NCBI RefSeq assembly: GCF_000011565.2
Contig: NC_005861.2
Location: 1,736,001-1,800,000, forward strand
Length of the DNA: 64,000 nucleotides
Reading direction: 5' to 3'
Origin: Candidatus Protochlamydia amoebophila UWE25
GTDB lineage: Bacteria; Chlamydiota; Chlamydiia; Chlamydiales; Parachlamydiaceae
The stretch's first letter is position 1. The number at the start of each line of letters is the position of its first letter. Made by a program: the position numbers and the translations under genes. The notes under the pieces were generated by a model. That model was not told the origin of the DNA and ran no database searches. It saw only the letters and a program-made list of their open reading frames with translations. Below are positions 47,301 through 57,305 of this stretch, one piece after another.

Positions 47301-48081
47301 CTGATAAGGGAGATTTGACAGTAGCTAAAGAAGGAATAATGAATGGCAAATTAGCTTCCGATAAATAAAACCCTATTTCTAAATCGTAGAAATCAATTTG
47401 TATCCAATTAGGGAGCTTTTTTTTAGAATACTGGAATGATACTTGATACGCTTCTTGATTATCTTGTTTACGCATTAGCCATTTCGCTAAATCACTCCAA
47501 TAAGAAAGATCATATCTTAACTGTGGATTAGGCCTACCCTCACGCCAAAGTAAAAGATCTTCGTTGGATAAATTAGAAAATTTTAGAGAAGTTTCTTCTG
47601 TTTCTTTAGGGCGAGGAGTCACTAATTCATCTAAAAATAAAATCGATGAATCACTCAAAGCTTTGATAGAAAAAATAATTTTCTCTGAACTAGACTGAAA
47701 AATATAATGACCAGGTTGGAGTTGCTTTAGCTCCATTAATGCGTCATTTAAACGATCTTCATAAAGAAAACACAGATGATTCCACAAAGATCGTTCAAAT
47801 CTTAAATGTAAGGGGATTTCATTTGTATTGAATAAACTCAAATAAGCAACAAGTTGATGTAAGCATCCTTCATCCTGACTATTACACGAACAAAAAGCAT
47901 CTTTAATATTTCCTTGTGCTTCTAATTGGAGAAAAACCCAATACTCTAAATGTGTGTACAAATCTTCAACAAGAATTTGATAAGTTGCCCCAGAAAATTC
48001 AATCTCTTTCGCTAATTTTGCATTTAGCGATTTTTCTGCATCTTGAAAATAAGGTTGTAAATAAGAAGGAATAGCAGTCAT
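44311..48081 (-). CDS. SNF2-family DNA helicase/ATPase with SWIM-type zinc motif
   Basis: 1256 residues. A SWIM-like zinc motif lies near the N-terminus (CSC at 64-66, C73, H75). A long middle region (about 100-760) of bacterial SNF2-associated type follows. The ATPase core begins near 780: LRPYQEIGVQWLWFLYHQQL, DDMGLGKTHQAMAL (Walker A), DEIQVAKN in the DEAH position, and LGLTGTPIENHLRELKSLFD. The helicase C lobe ends QATDRVHRIGQMKGVQVFKL. Such proteins remodel DNA-protein complexes; large bacterial members are common in chlamydiae. It follows the Hsp70-like gene on the same strand after 190 bases. Confidence 0.92.
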   Translation of the reverse strand: MTAIPSYLQPYFQDAEKSLNAKLAKEIEFSGATYQILVEDLYTHLEYWVFLQLEAQGNIKDAFCSCNSQDEGCLHQLVAYLSLFNTNEIPLHLRFERSLWNHLCFLYEDRLNDALMELKQLQPGHYIFQSSSEKIIFSIKALSDSSILFLDELVTPRPKETEETSLKFSNLSNEDLLLWREGRPNPQLRYDLSYWSDLAKWLMRKQDNQEAYQVSFQYSKKKLPNWIQIDFYDLEIGFYLSEANLPFIIPSLATVKSPLSVRNANNQGIDRIEYDKTTGIMRIFEGSLEKAPKIKKESDSFLNGIRLENWIFIPEKGFYTDEPHNLLQTPELEGEQLSVALTEHQRFLSTLLMNEVIHRSVQVPSYQLFFDKKWNLHIVAYLFEIGDLSLNYSRIIGDWAYLDGEGFYPLENKRFEEVETIIPIYQVSDFVTQNRGWLNNIEGFHTHIRSIEYQLSYQVSETNRLTFQCSLAKAKQRARLQDFGVWVYLEEYGFYSKSVGPFSHLLKPGFSLSPEQVPLFIRMNRDELSLIPHFFYEKCPLEKTKLHLQMTQKGTIKINPEYVLLPFLKDTNFRLFDDFIYIEKKGFYELSAPLRLPEKFRYPVELAGEELDLFLSYEMEEIRPYIHDIDPRLLKPQKKQLVTSFVEAEEKKGKGWYRFKLYYQTENGIIPITALRQALNKKKQQFAFFEAGLIALQDKQLDWIRRLDKDRFDKDEEVVFLTTLEFMRINAFEQIQFFETENLDLESSQKNFIALQELQTPDVPNITGLNSHLRPYQEIGVQWLWFLYHQQLAGLLCDDMGLGKTHQAMALIASVANLYRNYAEGIQRHFLIVCPTSVIYHWQDKLEQFLPGLRICTFFGVKRSLAAFHQSYDILLTSYGILRNEKELLSQVNFEIAIFDEIQVAKNQTSLVYAALKNVKAQMKLGLTGTPIENHLRELKSLFDIVLPTYMPNENDYRELFIKPIEREYNSHRKDILNRLIKPFTLRRKKEDVLKDLPEKSEEIAYCDLSPYQQQLYTEVLEQRKRHLMQDLKDDQTPIPYLHIFALLSSLKQICNHPAVHLKNPGDYQKYSSGKWELFIELLREARESQQKVVIFSQYLGMLDIIENYLNDQKIGYASIRGSTQNRKEQLQKFNHDPSCEVFVGSLQAAGLGIDLTAASVVIHYDRWWNAARENQATDRVHRIGQMKGVQVFKLVTKGTFEEKIDAMINRKGQLMEEIIGVDDQNTLKKFTRNELIELLTYEEKDDDHMTLSDVE

Positions 48082-48271
48082 CGTTTCTCTTTAAAGCTAA
48101 AAGGACAATCAAATTTTCTTCAAAACTTTTAATCATATAATAATCAGAAAAATAAATGTATAAATTCTAGAGCCAATTGCAAGACTCTGAAATTTTGAAT
48201 TTTTTGTGGTAATTAAAGAAGAAATGATGTTTCAAATGTCAAATGTTAAACATAAGATCAATAAAAGAGGC

Positions 48272-51052
48272 TTAATGCTCTAAGTCTGATTTAAGCTCTT
48301 CCAAAAGAATTCCAGAAGGTAGCTGATCACCAAATAACCGATCCTTTTCTATCTGAGAAAATATTCTTTCAGAAGACAAACGATGAGTTAAATCAACATC
48401 TGGAAATTTTTTAATTAACTTCTGAATTAGGGTTTCAGATACATTCAATTCTCTTTGATTTGTCTTTTTTGCTAACTGTTCTAACAAGAAAAGGTATTGA
48501 AATGGATCTTTAGGAGTGATTTTTAACAACAGCTCAATCCATTTTTCAACAATGTCTTTTGAGATAACTTGACCTGCAGATCCATAAATCAAATTCCTCG
48601 TTCCAATTCGCGAAAGAGCCCAATAATCGCATATTTCTTCTTCACCTCGAACAAATCTTTGAAGAATTAAATTTCCTAATCGATGTTTTAAAGAAAGTTC
48701 AATTCTCTCCAAAGCCGCAAAAGCTCTAATTTTTTCTGAATAGGCATAAACTTCATTTTTTCGCTTACAATTTAATTGACCACTTTTTTTATCCACTAAC
48801 GTCTCTATTAAATCACTAGCTATTTGCATTTGTTGGCCTTTATTCAGCCCTCCAGCGATTCGTCTAAAACAAATCCATTTTTGAATTAACACCTCTTGTG
48901 TTTTGCTGCTCTTGAAATCACTTAAAATAATTTTCCATAGCTCTTTAATCCGAAAATCGTCAAGAGGAAATCCAAATCCTGGGCGCAGAAAAAATCCTGC
49001 TAAATTCCACCATCGCGTTTCATATTCTTGCGAAAGTTTTCGATTTGTTGCACACTTTAATAAAGGATTCCACAATTCTCTTAAAATGCTTAACGACCAA
49101 TCTTTCCTTTCTATTCCTAATTGGTTTTCAAGTTTTTCTATCAATTGATTTGATTTGATAGAGGAAGTTCCCATAAAAAATTCTTCAAGGATTTTTGAAG
49201 CAAGTTTTAAATAAGTCGTATCAAATGTTTCATCCTTTCTTATCTTATCGATAAACTGTAAACTATCCTCTTGCCCAGACACTGAACGGAGTTGAAATTC
49301 TAAATGCCAACGGTGTTCAGTTTTTTGAGATTCTAACCAAAGTTCCAAAGTACCAATTGGAGTAAGATGAATATTCAAACAAGCAGGAATTTCTTCGTTT
49401 TCTGTTTGTTTTTTTCCATAGCGAAGAACCGTTTGTATCAAGGGTAAGCGATGCATTTCTTGTTCATCAATCAATATCTGATCACCTTCTTTATCATTTA
49501 ATCTCATATGTGACGTCAATAAATGAAAACACACTGGTGTATTAGTTCGAAGAAAAAACGTTTGTGAGGGTTTGAATACAGCTCCTTCCTCAGCTCCTCT
49601 AGCAAGCAAGGTTAAAGCTTTTTTAACAATTTTTCCTTGAGCATCTTTAACATCTATTTCCAAATAATAAGTTCTTGGCAATCCTCCTCTGATAGAAACC
49701 CCTTGACCTCGACGCGCTTTTGCATAATAAGCAGCTCCTTTTGCAACAGCTAAGTCCAAACTAGCAGAAACTAAAACGGAGGGAGGAGAAGATGAAAACC
49801 ATTGAGCAAGAGCATCAATAATTGCTTGCTGAAACAAAATTGGCTTCAGAACACCTCCATTAAAAAGAATATAATTGATTCTTTTATTGGTTTGAAAATA
49901 GTTTGCTTGCTGCAAAAAACGAGCCAAATGCTTTAAAATTGATGGCTCATCTTCATAAGGTAAACCAACTGTTCTGATTCCTTTTGTCTTATTAAATTTT
50001 AATGCCTCCTCCAAGTTAAGAAAATTAAAAAAACCTTTTAATAAATACTGTTGTAATTCTCCCCTTGTAAGAGAGGTTGACATACTACCTTTGATGACAG
50101 ACGATCCAGAGCCTTGCAAAGTTACTGTATACGACTCTTTCACTTGTTTGGTATCCAATAACGCTTCTTTAGCAAAACGAGCTTCAGCGAGTAATTGAAG
50201 CCATTGAGTTGACTCAAGATTGGAAAATCCTTGTGCTTGAAATTTTTGTTCCAGATAATGGGCAAGAGCAGAATCCATGTTATCTCCCCCCAGCAATAAA
50301 TGGTCTCCTACAGATCTACGTTGAAAAAAAAGCTCTTTTCCTTTTTCCTGAATTTCAATTAAACTAAAATCAGTGGTTCCTCCTCCGACATCACACACTA
50401 AAATAGTTTCTCCAGCAGAAAAAATCTCTTTCCACTGTTTCTCATTTTGAGAAATCCAACTATAAAAAGCTGCTTGAGGCTCTTCTAAAAGCGTCACATG
50501 TCGCAATCCTGCCAAACGAGCAGCTTCAATTGTAAGAGTGCGAGCTACCTCATCAAAAGAAGCTGGCACAGTCAAAATAATTTCTTGTTCTTCAAATTCT
50601 GAAGAATGATCTTCTCTTGCAAAAGATTGATTCCATGCCTCTTTAAGATGAGCCAAATATTTTGCACAAGCTTCGACAGGGCTAATTCTTTGTAGAGGAT
50701 CTGCTGCCTCTATTGGTAATATTTTATCCTGTCTGTTAGCTGCTACATGACAAAGCCAACTTTTAGCCGATTGGACAAGTTTCGTCGGAACACGAGCTCC
50801 TTCTAATTTAGCAAATTGCCCCACAACAGAAAATTTTTCTTCTTTCCAAGGAAGGCGTAAAGCCCCTTCCGGCCATTCATTCGTGCTTAATAGATAACAG
50901 AAGGAAGGGAGCGTTGAGAGAGATTCAATCTTTCCAGGTGCTGTTAACTGAGAAATAGAGAACAGCTCTATAGACCAATACGGTTTTAACGTATCTATGA
51001 AAGAAATCGCACTATTGGTAGTCCCTAAATCAATGCCTATAATGTAGCGCAT
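48272..51052 (-). CDS. Hsp70-like protein with C-terminal DUF3731-type region
   Basis: ATG 51052 (GAGGACT upstream) gives 926 residues starting MRYIIGIDLGTTNSAISFID; the frame extends 19 residues further up without support. The actin-like ATPase domain has VCDVGGGTTDFSLIEI (phosphate 2) and YILFNGGVLKPILFQQAI (adenosine). A reduced beta substrate domain follows and then a helical C-terminal half (about 560-926; LSILRELWNPLLKCATNRKL, ETRWWNLAGFFLRPGFGFPL) like the DUF3731 proteins. It is not the canonical DnaK (about 640 residues, EEVD-like end absent). Client proteins are not known. It lies between ald and the SNF2 gene on the same strand. Confidence 0.88.
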   Translation of the reverse strand: MRYIIGIDLGTTNSAISFIDTLKPYWSIELFSISQLTAPGKIESLSTLPSFCYLLSTNEWPEGALRLPWKEEKFSVVGQFAKLEGARVPTKLVQSAKSWLCHVAANRQDKILPIEAADPLQRISPVEACAKYLAHLKEAWNQSFAREDHSSEFEEQEIILTVPASFDEVARTLTIEAARLAGLRHVTLLEEPQAAFYSWISQNEKQWKEIFSAGETILVCDVGGGTTDFSLIEIQEKGKELFFQRRSVGDHLLLGGDNMDSALAHYLEQKFQAQGFSNLESTQWLQLLAEARFAKEALLDTKQVKESYTVTLQGSGSSVIKGSMSTSLTRGELQQYLLKGFFNFLNLEEALKFNKTKGIRTVGLPYEDEPSILKHLARFLQQANYFQTNKRINYILFNGGVLKPILFQQAIIDALAQWFSSSPPSVLVSASLDLAVAKGAAYYAKARRGQGVSIRGGLPRTYYLEIDVKDAQGKIVKKALTLLARGAEEGAVFKPSQTFFLRTNTPVCFHLLTSHMRLNDKEGDQILIDEQEMHRLPLIQTVLRYGKKQTENEEIPACLNIHLTPIGTLELWLESQKTEHRWHLEFQLRSVSGQEDSLQFIDKIRKDETFDTTYLKLASKILEEFFMGTSSIKSNQLIEKLENQLGIERKDWSLSILRELWNPLLKCATNRKLSQEYETRWWNLAGFFLRPGFGFPLDDFRIKELWKIILSDFKSSKTQEVLIQKWICFRRIAGGLNKGQQMQIASDLIETLVDKKSGQLNCKRKNEVYAYSEKIRAFAALERIELSLKHRLGNLILQRFVRGEEEICDYWALSRIGTRNLIYGSAGQVISKDIVEKWIELLLKITPKDPFQYLFLLEQLAKKTNQRELNVSETLIQKLIKKFPDVDLTHRLSSERIFSQIEKDRLFGDQLPSGILLEELKSDLEH

Positions 51053-51154
51053 AGTCCTCAGAAAATTAAATTTGAATTTAATGAAAGAAAAACATGTATC
51101 AAAACTCAAAATGAGGTGTTTTGCAACCTGTTAACCGTTTTTTATTTGAAAAAT

Positions 51155-52267
51155 TTAAGATAAGAGATTTTCGGCTGGAACATATGTATAACCTAAATCG
51201 TAAGCCACTGACTCATTCGTAATTTGCCCAAAACAAACATTCAATCCATGACGTAAACCCACATGATCGAGTAGTGCTTTTTTCCATCCTTTATTGGCAA
51301 TCACAAGAGCATATTCTGTAGTAGCATTTGTTAATGCTTGAGTTGATGTTCTTGCACAAGTGCCCGGCATATTTGTTACACAATAATGAAGAACACCATC
51401 AACTACATAAGTAGGTTCAGTGTGAGTGGTAGGTCTTGACGTTTCCATACATCCACCTTGATCTATTGCTACATCGACAACTACTGTACCGGGAGACATT
51501 TTTTGGATCATTTTCCTCGTTACAAGCTTAGGAGCTGTTTTACCTGGAATAAGGACAGCACCAATGACGAGAGCTGCCTTAGAAACCGCTTCCTCAATTG
51601 TTAAAGGAGAAGAATACATTGTCTTCAAAGTAGGTCCATATAGTGCATCCAAAAACCGTAAACGGTTTAAATCTCTGTCAAATATTGTCACACTTGCTCC
51701 AAGCCCAAGAGCCATACGGGCTGCTTCTGTTCCAACAACGCCACCCCCAATAACGACAACCTCAGCAGGTGCAACACCAGGCACACCACCTAATAATAAC
51801 CCTTGCCCTCCGTAATTGAGTTGTAAGCTTGTAGCTCCCACTTGAATAGCGATGCGACCTGCAATTTCACTCATAGGAATAAGAAGAGGTAAACGCCCTT
51901 GAACATCAGTAACAGTTTCATAAGCAATAGCAACAACTTTTTTTTCTACCAGATGTTTAGTTTGCTCAGGATCTGGAGCTAAATGTAAATAGCAAAATAA
52001 AATTTGCCCCTCTTTCAAAAGAGGAAATTCACTAAGTTGGGGTTCCTTAACTTTAATAATCATTTCAGAATTATAAACCTCTTCTGCCGACTGAACAATT
52101 TTGGCGCCTGCACGGGTGAACATTTCATCATTATATCCAATTTTATCTCCAGCAAGGGATTGCACAAATACTTGATGGCCTGCATCTACTAATAAACGCA
52201 CCATGCTAGGAGTAGCTCCGACACGATATTCATGATTTTTAATCTCTTTCGGAATTCCAATAATCAT
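51155..52267 (-). CDS. ald: Alanine dehydrogenase
   Basis: 370 residues, full family length. The N-terminal substrate domain starts MIIGIPKEIKNHEYRVGATP, including the catalytic lysine region IIKVKEP, with LHLAPDPEQT. The Rossmann NAD domain has VVIGGGVVGTEAARMALGLG. The end shows VVDVAIDQGGCMETSRPTTH and HYCVTNMPGTCARTSTQALT. It oxidatively deaminates L-alanine to pyruvate and ammonia with NAD, or the reverse, in the cytoplasm. That would let the bacterium use host alanine as a carbon source. The gap to smc is 31 bases, so the two are likely cotranscribed. Confidence 0.95.
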   Translation of the reverse strand: MIIGIPKEIKNHEYRVGATPSMVRLLVDAGHQVFVQSLAGDKIGYNDEMFTRAGAKIVQSAEEVYNSEMIIKVKEPQLSEFPLLKEGQILFCYLHLAPDPEQTKHLVEKKVVAIAYETVTDVQGRLPLLIPMSEIAGRIAIQVGATSLQLNYGGQGLLLGGVPGVAPAEVVVIGGGVVGTEAARMALGLGASVTIFDRDLNRLRFLDALYGPTLKTMYSSPLTIEEAVSKAALVIGAVLIPGKTAPKLVTRKMIQKMSPGTVVVDVAIDQGGCMETSRPTTHTEPTYVVDGVLHYCVTNMPGTCARTSTQALTNATTEYALVIANKGWKKALLDHVGLRHGLNVCFGQITNESVAYDLGYTYVPAENLLS

Positions 52268-52298
52268 AATTCTCTCTCAATTTATAATAACAGTTTGA

Positions 52299-55200
52299 TT
52301 AATCTACTAAAGTCACTTCTGGAGTTTGATGAGTAAATTCTAATGACAACAATTTAGAAACACCTTTTTCCTCCATGGATACTCCAAATAAGACATCTCC
52401 AATTGCCATCGTTCCTTTATTATGAGTAATAATTAGAAACTGACAACGATCTGCAAAATGTTTAACGACGTTAACAAAACGTTCAACATTTGAGTCATCT
52501 AAAGGAGCATCAATCTCATCGAGGATACAAAATGGAGCTGGTTTAACTTCAAAAATCGCGAATAAAAGTGCGACCGCGGTTAAACATTTTTCACCTCCTG
52601 ATAACAAGCTAATCGAACGCATCTGTTTTCCAGGAGGTTTAGCGCTGATTTCAATTCCAGCTTCTAAAATGTCATCGGTTTCTGTAAAGTGAAGGTCTGC
52701 TTCCCCTCCGTTGAATAAAATTTGGAAATTCTTCTTAAAATTATGACGAACTTCTTCAAAAGTCTCCTTGAAAAGCTTGCGGCTTTCTTCATCTAATTGT
52801 GATATGATTTGCAATAATTCTTTTTTAGATTCATGCATATCTTGAAGTTGTTGATTTAAAAAATTAAACCTTAATTGATGCTTTTCCAAATCTTCTATAG
52901 CGGATAAATTCACATCGCCTGCAAGTTGAATTGTTTGTTTGATTGTGCGGATTTGTTTTTCAACTTGTTCAAGAGAAAGATCGATCGGCAATGTCAATAA
53001 TACAAGATCTGCCATAGCCAAATCATAACGTTCTCTTAATTCCGTTTGTAAAGCTTGAGCGGAGGAACTTAAATGAGCTTCTAAAATTTGAATTTGAGCC
53101 AGATCAGACTCCATTTTCTTTGTTTCAGCATATTGAGATAAAGTTTTTTGTTCCAAATCTTCCAAGGATTTTTTTAGAATTTCACATTCTTTTTCTCTAT
53201 CACTATATTCATTATGAATGAATTGTAATCGTTCTTCCAGAGAGGTTAAAGACAATTGATTTAGAGATTGTTTTTGTTTTAAATGATATTGTAATTCTTG
53301 GGATTCTCCCATCTCCTCTGTGAATCGTTGCACTTGATAATCATGGTCTTGCTCTTTAGCTTCTAATAAATGATGTTGATGCAATAAACGCTGTTTATTT
53401 TCTGAAAGTTGTCGATATAACTCCCCTTTTTCTTTATGGTCTTGCAATTGAATCCGAAGAGCGCTTTCTTGCTTTTCTAATTCTGACTGCAAGAGGTCAA
53501 CTTCTTGCTGACGTTGAATAATGTCTTGTCTAAGGATAAAATGTTTATTTTGAATTTGTTTAAGAAGGTTAGTCTGCTCTTCAATTTGTTCAAAAATAAC
53601 TTTCTCATCAATTAAAATTTGAGTTTGCTCAATTTTTGTTTTTTCTAAATCTCCTAATATCCTTTGCAAACCAAAATTTATCTCTACTAGTTTCATTTCA
53701 TCTCTTCGAAGCATTTTATCTAATTCAGCTCTTTCTGCTTGTAAAGAGGTTTTTTGCTGCACCATCCGTGAAAGGATTTGTTCTATTTTAAAAACCTGAT
53801 TTTCCTTTTCTTCTAATTCAATTCCTAAGCTTTTTAACTCTGTTTCTCTCAAAAAAACTTGGTTTTCAGAGATTTTGACTTTAAAAAAAACATTTTTATG
53901 ATCGATAAAATTTTGATCGGAAGTCCACCCCTCTAGGCCTGGTTCATTTAAATTTTTGCTACCTTCTTCATAGGAATTAAAGAGAATAACATTTTGAAGA
54001 AAATGCATAATCACAGGATGGACATCTTTTTTAACTAAAAAAGAGTGTGGATTTTTAGAAAATTTTTTCCTTTCTTGCAACATTTCCAAACAAATTAATG
54101 AGTAATCTTGTAAATTTTCTCGTTTAGCAAATTGAAGAATTCGTTCAAAATCTGCTGCCGTTTCGACGACAAGCGTTTGTGAATAAGCTTTTAAAATAAC
54201 AGAAGAAGCTTCAGCAATCTCTGGTTCTAATGCAATAAATTCATACAAGGGTCTCAACTTTTTAAAAAATAAGCTTTGCGAATTTTGACTTTCAAAAAGC
54301 AATCGTTTACTCCCCGAAGAAAATCCTTCATGTTCTTCTCTCATGCGAAGCAAAACTTTTTGCCGAGCTATTAATTCAATAAGTTTTCTTTTATGAATTT
54401 CTATTTCTTTTTGCTTAGTTTCTTGATCTCTGGCAAGAGTTTTTAATTCTTCTTCATATTGTTCTAAACGATCTTTATGGGAATCTACTAAACCTGATAT
54501 TTGTTGAAGTTGCTTTTTCTTTTCTTGGATAAGTTGGGTTATTGTTTGACTATCTTCTGACAATTGCTTTAATCGAATTTTGAGAGTTTCTTTTTTATCT
54601 TCGTAATTTTCCAATCTCACTTCAGTTTGTTTTATTTCACTTAATAACTGACTTTCTTCCTGTAAATGCTTAATATGCGTTTGCTGCTTAAGTTGTAGCT
54701 CTTGTCGCAATTTAGTTACTTCTCTTTCCTTAAATTTGACTTTGTCTTGCTGATGGGAAAGTTTCGATTCAATGTCTTTAAACTCTGCCTCTAACTTATT
54801 TTGATTGGATTGAATTTCTTGCAAAGTCTTTTGGCGAGCTTGACGAGCAATCGCTAATTCTTCTAATTCTCTTTTGATTTTTCTTTCTTTTAATTGTATT
54901 TCTTCTAGACGTTGCTTTTCATTTTGATTTTCTTGGATGAGAAGTTCTTTTTCATTTCGAATCTTAAAAAGTTCTTCTTGCTTACTTTTTAAACTTTTAT
55001 CGCTCGTTTGAATATGCAGTTTAATTTTCTGCGATTCTTGTTGAGATTGAATTAAAGATTGTTGTTGAATTGTTAAACGTTCTTTTTGCTTTTCCTGCTT
55101 TTGATTCACATCCGTTTTTTTCTTTTCAATCCCTTCCCAACGCAATAAATAACTTGTCTTTTCGAAAGACTCTAACTGCGTTTTACTTTCTTTAAATTGT

Positions 55201-55838
55201 AAGGCTTTTTTAGCTTGTACTTGCAATGCTTCAATTTGCTTACCAACTTCTAAATGAATATCGTTAACGCGGGAAAAATTCAAATCAGCTTGTTCGAGTC
55301 TTTTTAAAGCCTCTCTTTTACGCTGTAGAAAACGTAAAATTCCAGCCGCTTCTTCAAAGATATGACGCCTTTCTAATGGAGTGTAATTAATAACTTGATC
55401 GAGCTTGCCTTGCTCAAATATAGAAAAAGCATTTCGCCCTACTCCTGAATCTAAAAATAAACCTTGGATATCTTTTAAACGAACTAAATTTCCATTGATA
55501 AAATACTCTGATTCTCCGCTTCGATGTAATCGCCTTGTTAAAGTAATTTCTTCATAGTCAATAGGTAATGCTCCCTGTACTTCTGTAAGTGTTAAAGAAA
55601 CCTCAGCAAAATTGAGGGGTCTACGGTGATTAGTTCCTGCAAAAATAATGTCAGGCATTTTATGGCCTCGCATAGACTTAGCTGACTGCTCACCTAATAC
55701 CCAGCGAAATGCATCGGCAATATTTGATTTACCGCATCCATTAGGACCCACGATACATGTAATCCCTCGATCAAAATTCAGAACTGTTTTATCTGCAAAT
55801 GATTTAAATCCTACAGCCATGAGTTTCTTTAGACGCAC
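52299..55838 (-). CDS. smc: Chromosome segregation protein SMC
   Basis: 1179 residues. N-terminal ATPase half: MRLKKLMAVGFKSFADKTVL, Walker A GPNGCGKSN (about 32-40), and the Q-loop near GRNAFSIFEQGKLDQVI. Two long coiled coils (about 170-500 and 690-1000) flank a hinge (about 520-660: RPLYEFIALEPEIAEASSVI, TLVVETAADFERILQFAKRE) that lacks some usual glycines. C-terminal half: ABC signature LLSGGEKCLTAVALLFAIF and Walker B CILDEIDAPLDDSN. It condenses and segregates the chromosome with ScpA/ScpB. It diverges from serS with about 175 bases between them. Confidence 0.95.
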   Translation of the reverse strand: MRLKKLMAVGFKSFADKTVLNFDRGITCIVGPNGCGKSNIADAFRWVLGEQSAKSMRGHKMPDIIFAGTNHRRPLNFAEVSLTLTEVQGALPIDYEEITLTRRLHRSGESEYFINGNLVRLKDIQGLFLDSGVGRNAFSIFEQGKLDQVINYTPLERRHIFEEAAGILRFLQRKREALKRLEQADLNFSRVNDIHLEVGKQIEALQVQAKKALQFKESKTQLESFEKTSYLLRWEGIEKKKTDVNQKQEKQKERLTIQQQSLIQSQQESQKIKLHIQTSDKSLKSKQEELFKIRNEKELLIQENQNEKQRLEEIQLKERKIKRELEELAIARQARQKTLQEIQSNQNKLEAEFKDIESKLSHQQDKVKFKEREVTKLRQELQLKQQTHIKHLQEESQLLSEIKQTEVRLENYEDKKETLKIRLKQLSEDSQTITQLIQEKKKQLQQISGLVDSHKDRLEQYEEELKTLARDQETKQKEIEIHKRKLIELIARQKVLLRMREEHEGFSSGSKRLLFESQNSQSLFFKKLRPLYEFIALEPEIAEASSVILKAYSQTLVVETAADFERILQFAKRENLQDYSLICLEMLQERKKFSKNPHSFLVKKDVHPVIMHFLQNVILFNSYEEGSKNLNEPGLEGWTSDQNFIDHKNVFFKVKISENQVFLRETELKSLGIELEEKENQVFKIEQILSRMVQQKTSLQAERAELDKMLRRDEMKLVEINFGLQRILGDLEKTKIEQTQILIDEKVIFEQIEEQTNLLKQIQNKHFILRQDIIQRQQEVDLLQSELEKQESALRIQLQDHKEKGELYRQLSENKQRLLHQHHLLEAKEQDHDYQVQRFTEEMGESQELQYHLKQKQSLNQLSLTSLEERLQFIHNEYSDREKECEILKKSLEDLEQKTLSQYAETKKMESDLAQIQILEAHLSSSAQALQTELRERYDLAMADLVLLTLPIDLSLEQVEKQIRTIKQTIQLAGDVNLSAIEDLEKHQLRFNFLNQQLQDMHESKKELLQIISQLDEESRKLFKETFEEVRHNFKKNFQILFNGGEADLHFTETDDILEAGIEISAKPPGKQMRSISLLSGGEKCLTAVALLFAIFEVKPAPFCILDEIDAPLDDSNVERFVNVVKHFADRCQFLIITHNKGTMAIGDVLFGVSMEEKGVSKLLSLEFTHQTPEVTLVD

Positions 55839-56013
55839 AATAACCTCCCTTTATGCAACAGCAAATAGCATATCAGAAGAAGTTCTTTCAAAACGAGTAT
55901 TTTGTGTTAAGCTAATCTGTTAGATTATTTTTTTGTCATCTATAGAAATCCTTCCTTTTAAGAAGGGAGTTTTTTATACTCTTTTTATTATCATTTTGAG
56001 TAAAGGACATGCC

Positions 56014-57294
56014 ATGATTGATATTCGCTTAATCCGTAAAGATCGTTTTGCAGTTGAGAAACAGTTAAAAACGAAAGATCCGCAAATTGATCTTACTAAT
56101 ATTTGTCACCTCGATCATTCTATTCGCGAAGCTAAAACAAAAGTTGAAACTCTCAAGGCAAAACGTAATGAGATTTCTCAGAAAATCGGAGAAATGAAAC
56201 GGGCTAACCAAGATACTTTTTCTTTAATGAATGAAGTAGCAGGATTTGGAACAGAAATTCATTTTTTGGATAACCAAATTAAAGAATGGGAAGAACAATT
56301 TAATTATGAGTTATCTAGCTTACCTAATCTTCCCATGGAAGATATTAAAATCTCTCAAGATCCTAAAGAAAATGTTGTTATCAAAGAGTTTGGACAAAAA
56401 CCTATTTTTTCTTTTCCATTCAAAAATCACGTAGAACTTAATGAAAAATTAAATTTATTTGATTTTAAGCGTGGAGCTAAAATTTCTGGAACAGGCTGGC
56501 CCGTTTATCGAGCCATGGGAGCACGTCTAGAATGGGCCCTCATCCAATATATGATCGAAATTCACGTCAAAAATGGATTTACACAATGGATCCCTCCCCT
56601 TCTTGTTAGAAAAAATACTGTGTTTGGATCTGGACAATTACCTAAATTTGAAAGTCAACAATTTAAAATTCAAGATGAGGATTATCATCTTTATTTAATT
56701 CCTACAGCCGAAGTTCCTCTTAATGGATTGCATATGGATGAGATTATTCCTCAAGAAGAGCTCAGTCTAAAATATGTAGCCTACACCCCTTGTTTTAGGC
56801 GTGAAGCAGGAGCAGCAGGATCGCAAGAACGTGGTCTAATTAGAATGCATCAATTTAATAAAGTCGAAATGTTTTGCTTTACAAAACCGGAGGAAAGCGC
56901 ACAAGTATTCAATCAAATGATGGATAGCGCAGAGGAAATTTTGCAAGGCTTAGAACTCCATTATCGTAATGCTTTACTAGTAACTGGGGACATGTCTTTC
57001 GCTGCAGCGCGCACAATAGACATTGAAGTTTGGTTACCCGGACAAAACAGATATTATGAAGTCTCTTCTGTATCTAATTGTACAGATTATCAATCCCGTC
57101 GTTCTAATACACGTTTTAGACGCGAAGACGGAAAGTTAGATTTTGTTCATACCCTTAATGGTTCTGGATTAGCGACTTCTCGATTAATGGTTGCTTTATT
57201 AGAAAATAATCAGCGGGAAGATGGCTCTGTTTGTATTCCTAATGTCTTACAACGCTATTTAAACGGACAAAGCACATTGAATCCCACAATTTGA
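56014..57294 (+). CDS. serS: Seryl-tRNA synthetase
   Basis: From ATG 56014 (AAAGGAC upstream) the product is 426 residues, the usual length, starting MIDIRLIRKDRFAVEKQLKT. The N-terminal coiled-coil tRNA-binding arm lies at about 30-105. Class II motifs follow: motif 2 FRREAGAAGSQERGLIRMHQ and motif 3 LNGSGLATSRLMVALLEN. The longer frame to 55933 overlaps the divergent promoter region. It charges tRNA-Ser in the cytoplasm. A perfect 32-bp palindrome lies just after the stop. Confidence 0.96.
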   Translation: MIDIRLIRKDRFAVEKQLKTKDPQIDLTNICHLDHSIREAKTKVETLKAKRNEISQKIGEMKRANQDTFSLMNEVAGFGTEIHFLDNQIKEWEEQFNYELSSLPNLPMEDIKISQDPKENVVIKEFGQKPIFSFPFKNHVELNEKLNLFDFKRGAKISGTGWPVYRAMGARLEWALIQYMIEIHVKNGFTQWIPPLLVRKNTVFGSGQLPKFESQQFKIQDEDYHLYLIPTAEVPLNGLHMDEIIPQEELSLKYVAYTPCFRREAGAAGSQERGLIRMHQFNKVEMFCFTKPEESAQVFNQMMDSAEEILQGLELHYRNALLVTGDMSFAAARTIDIEVWLPGQNRYYEVSSVSNCTDYQSRRSNTRFRREDGKLDFVHTLNGSGLATSRLMVALLENNQREDGSVCIPNVLQRYLNGQSTLNPTI

Positions 57295-57305
57295 AATACA
57301 AGTAA

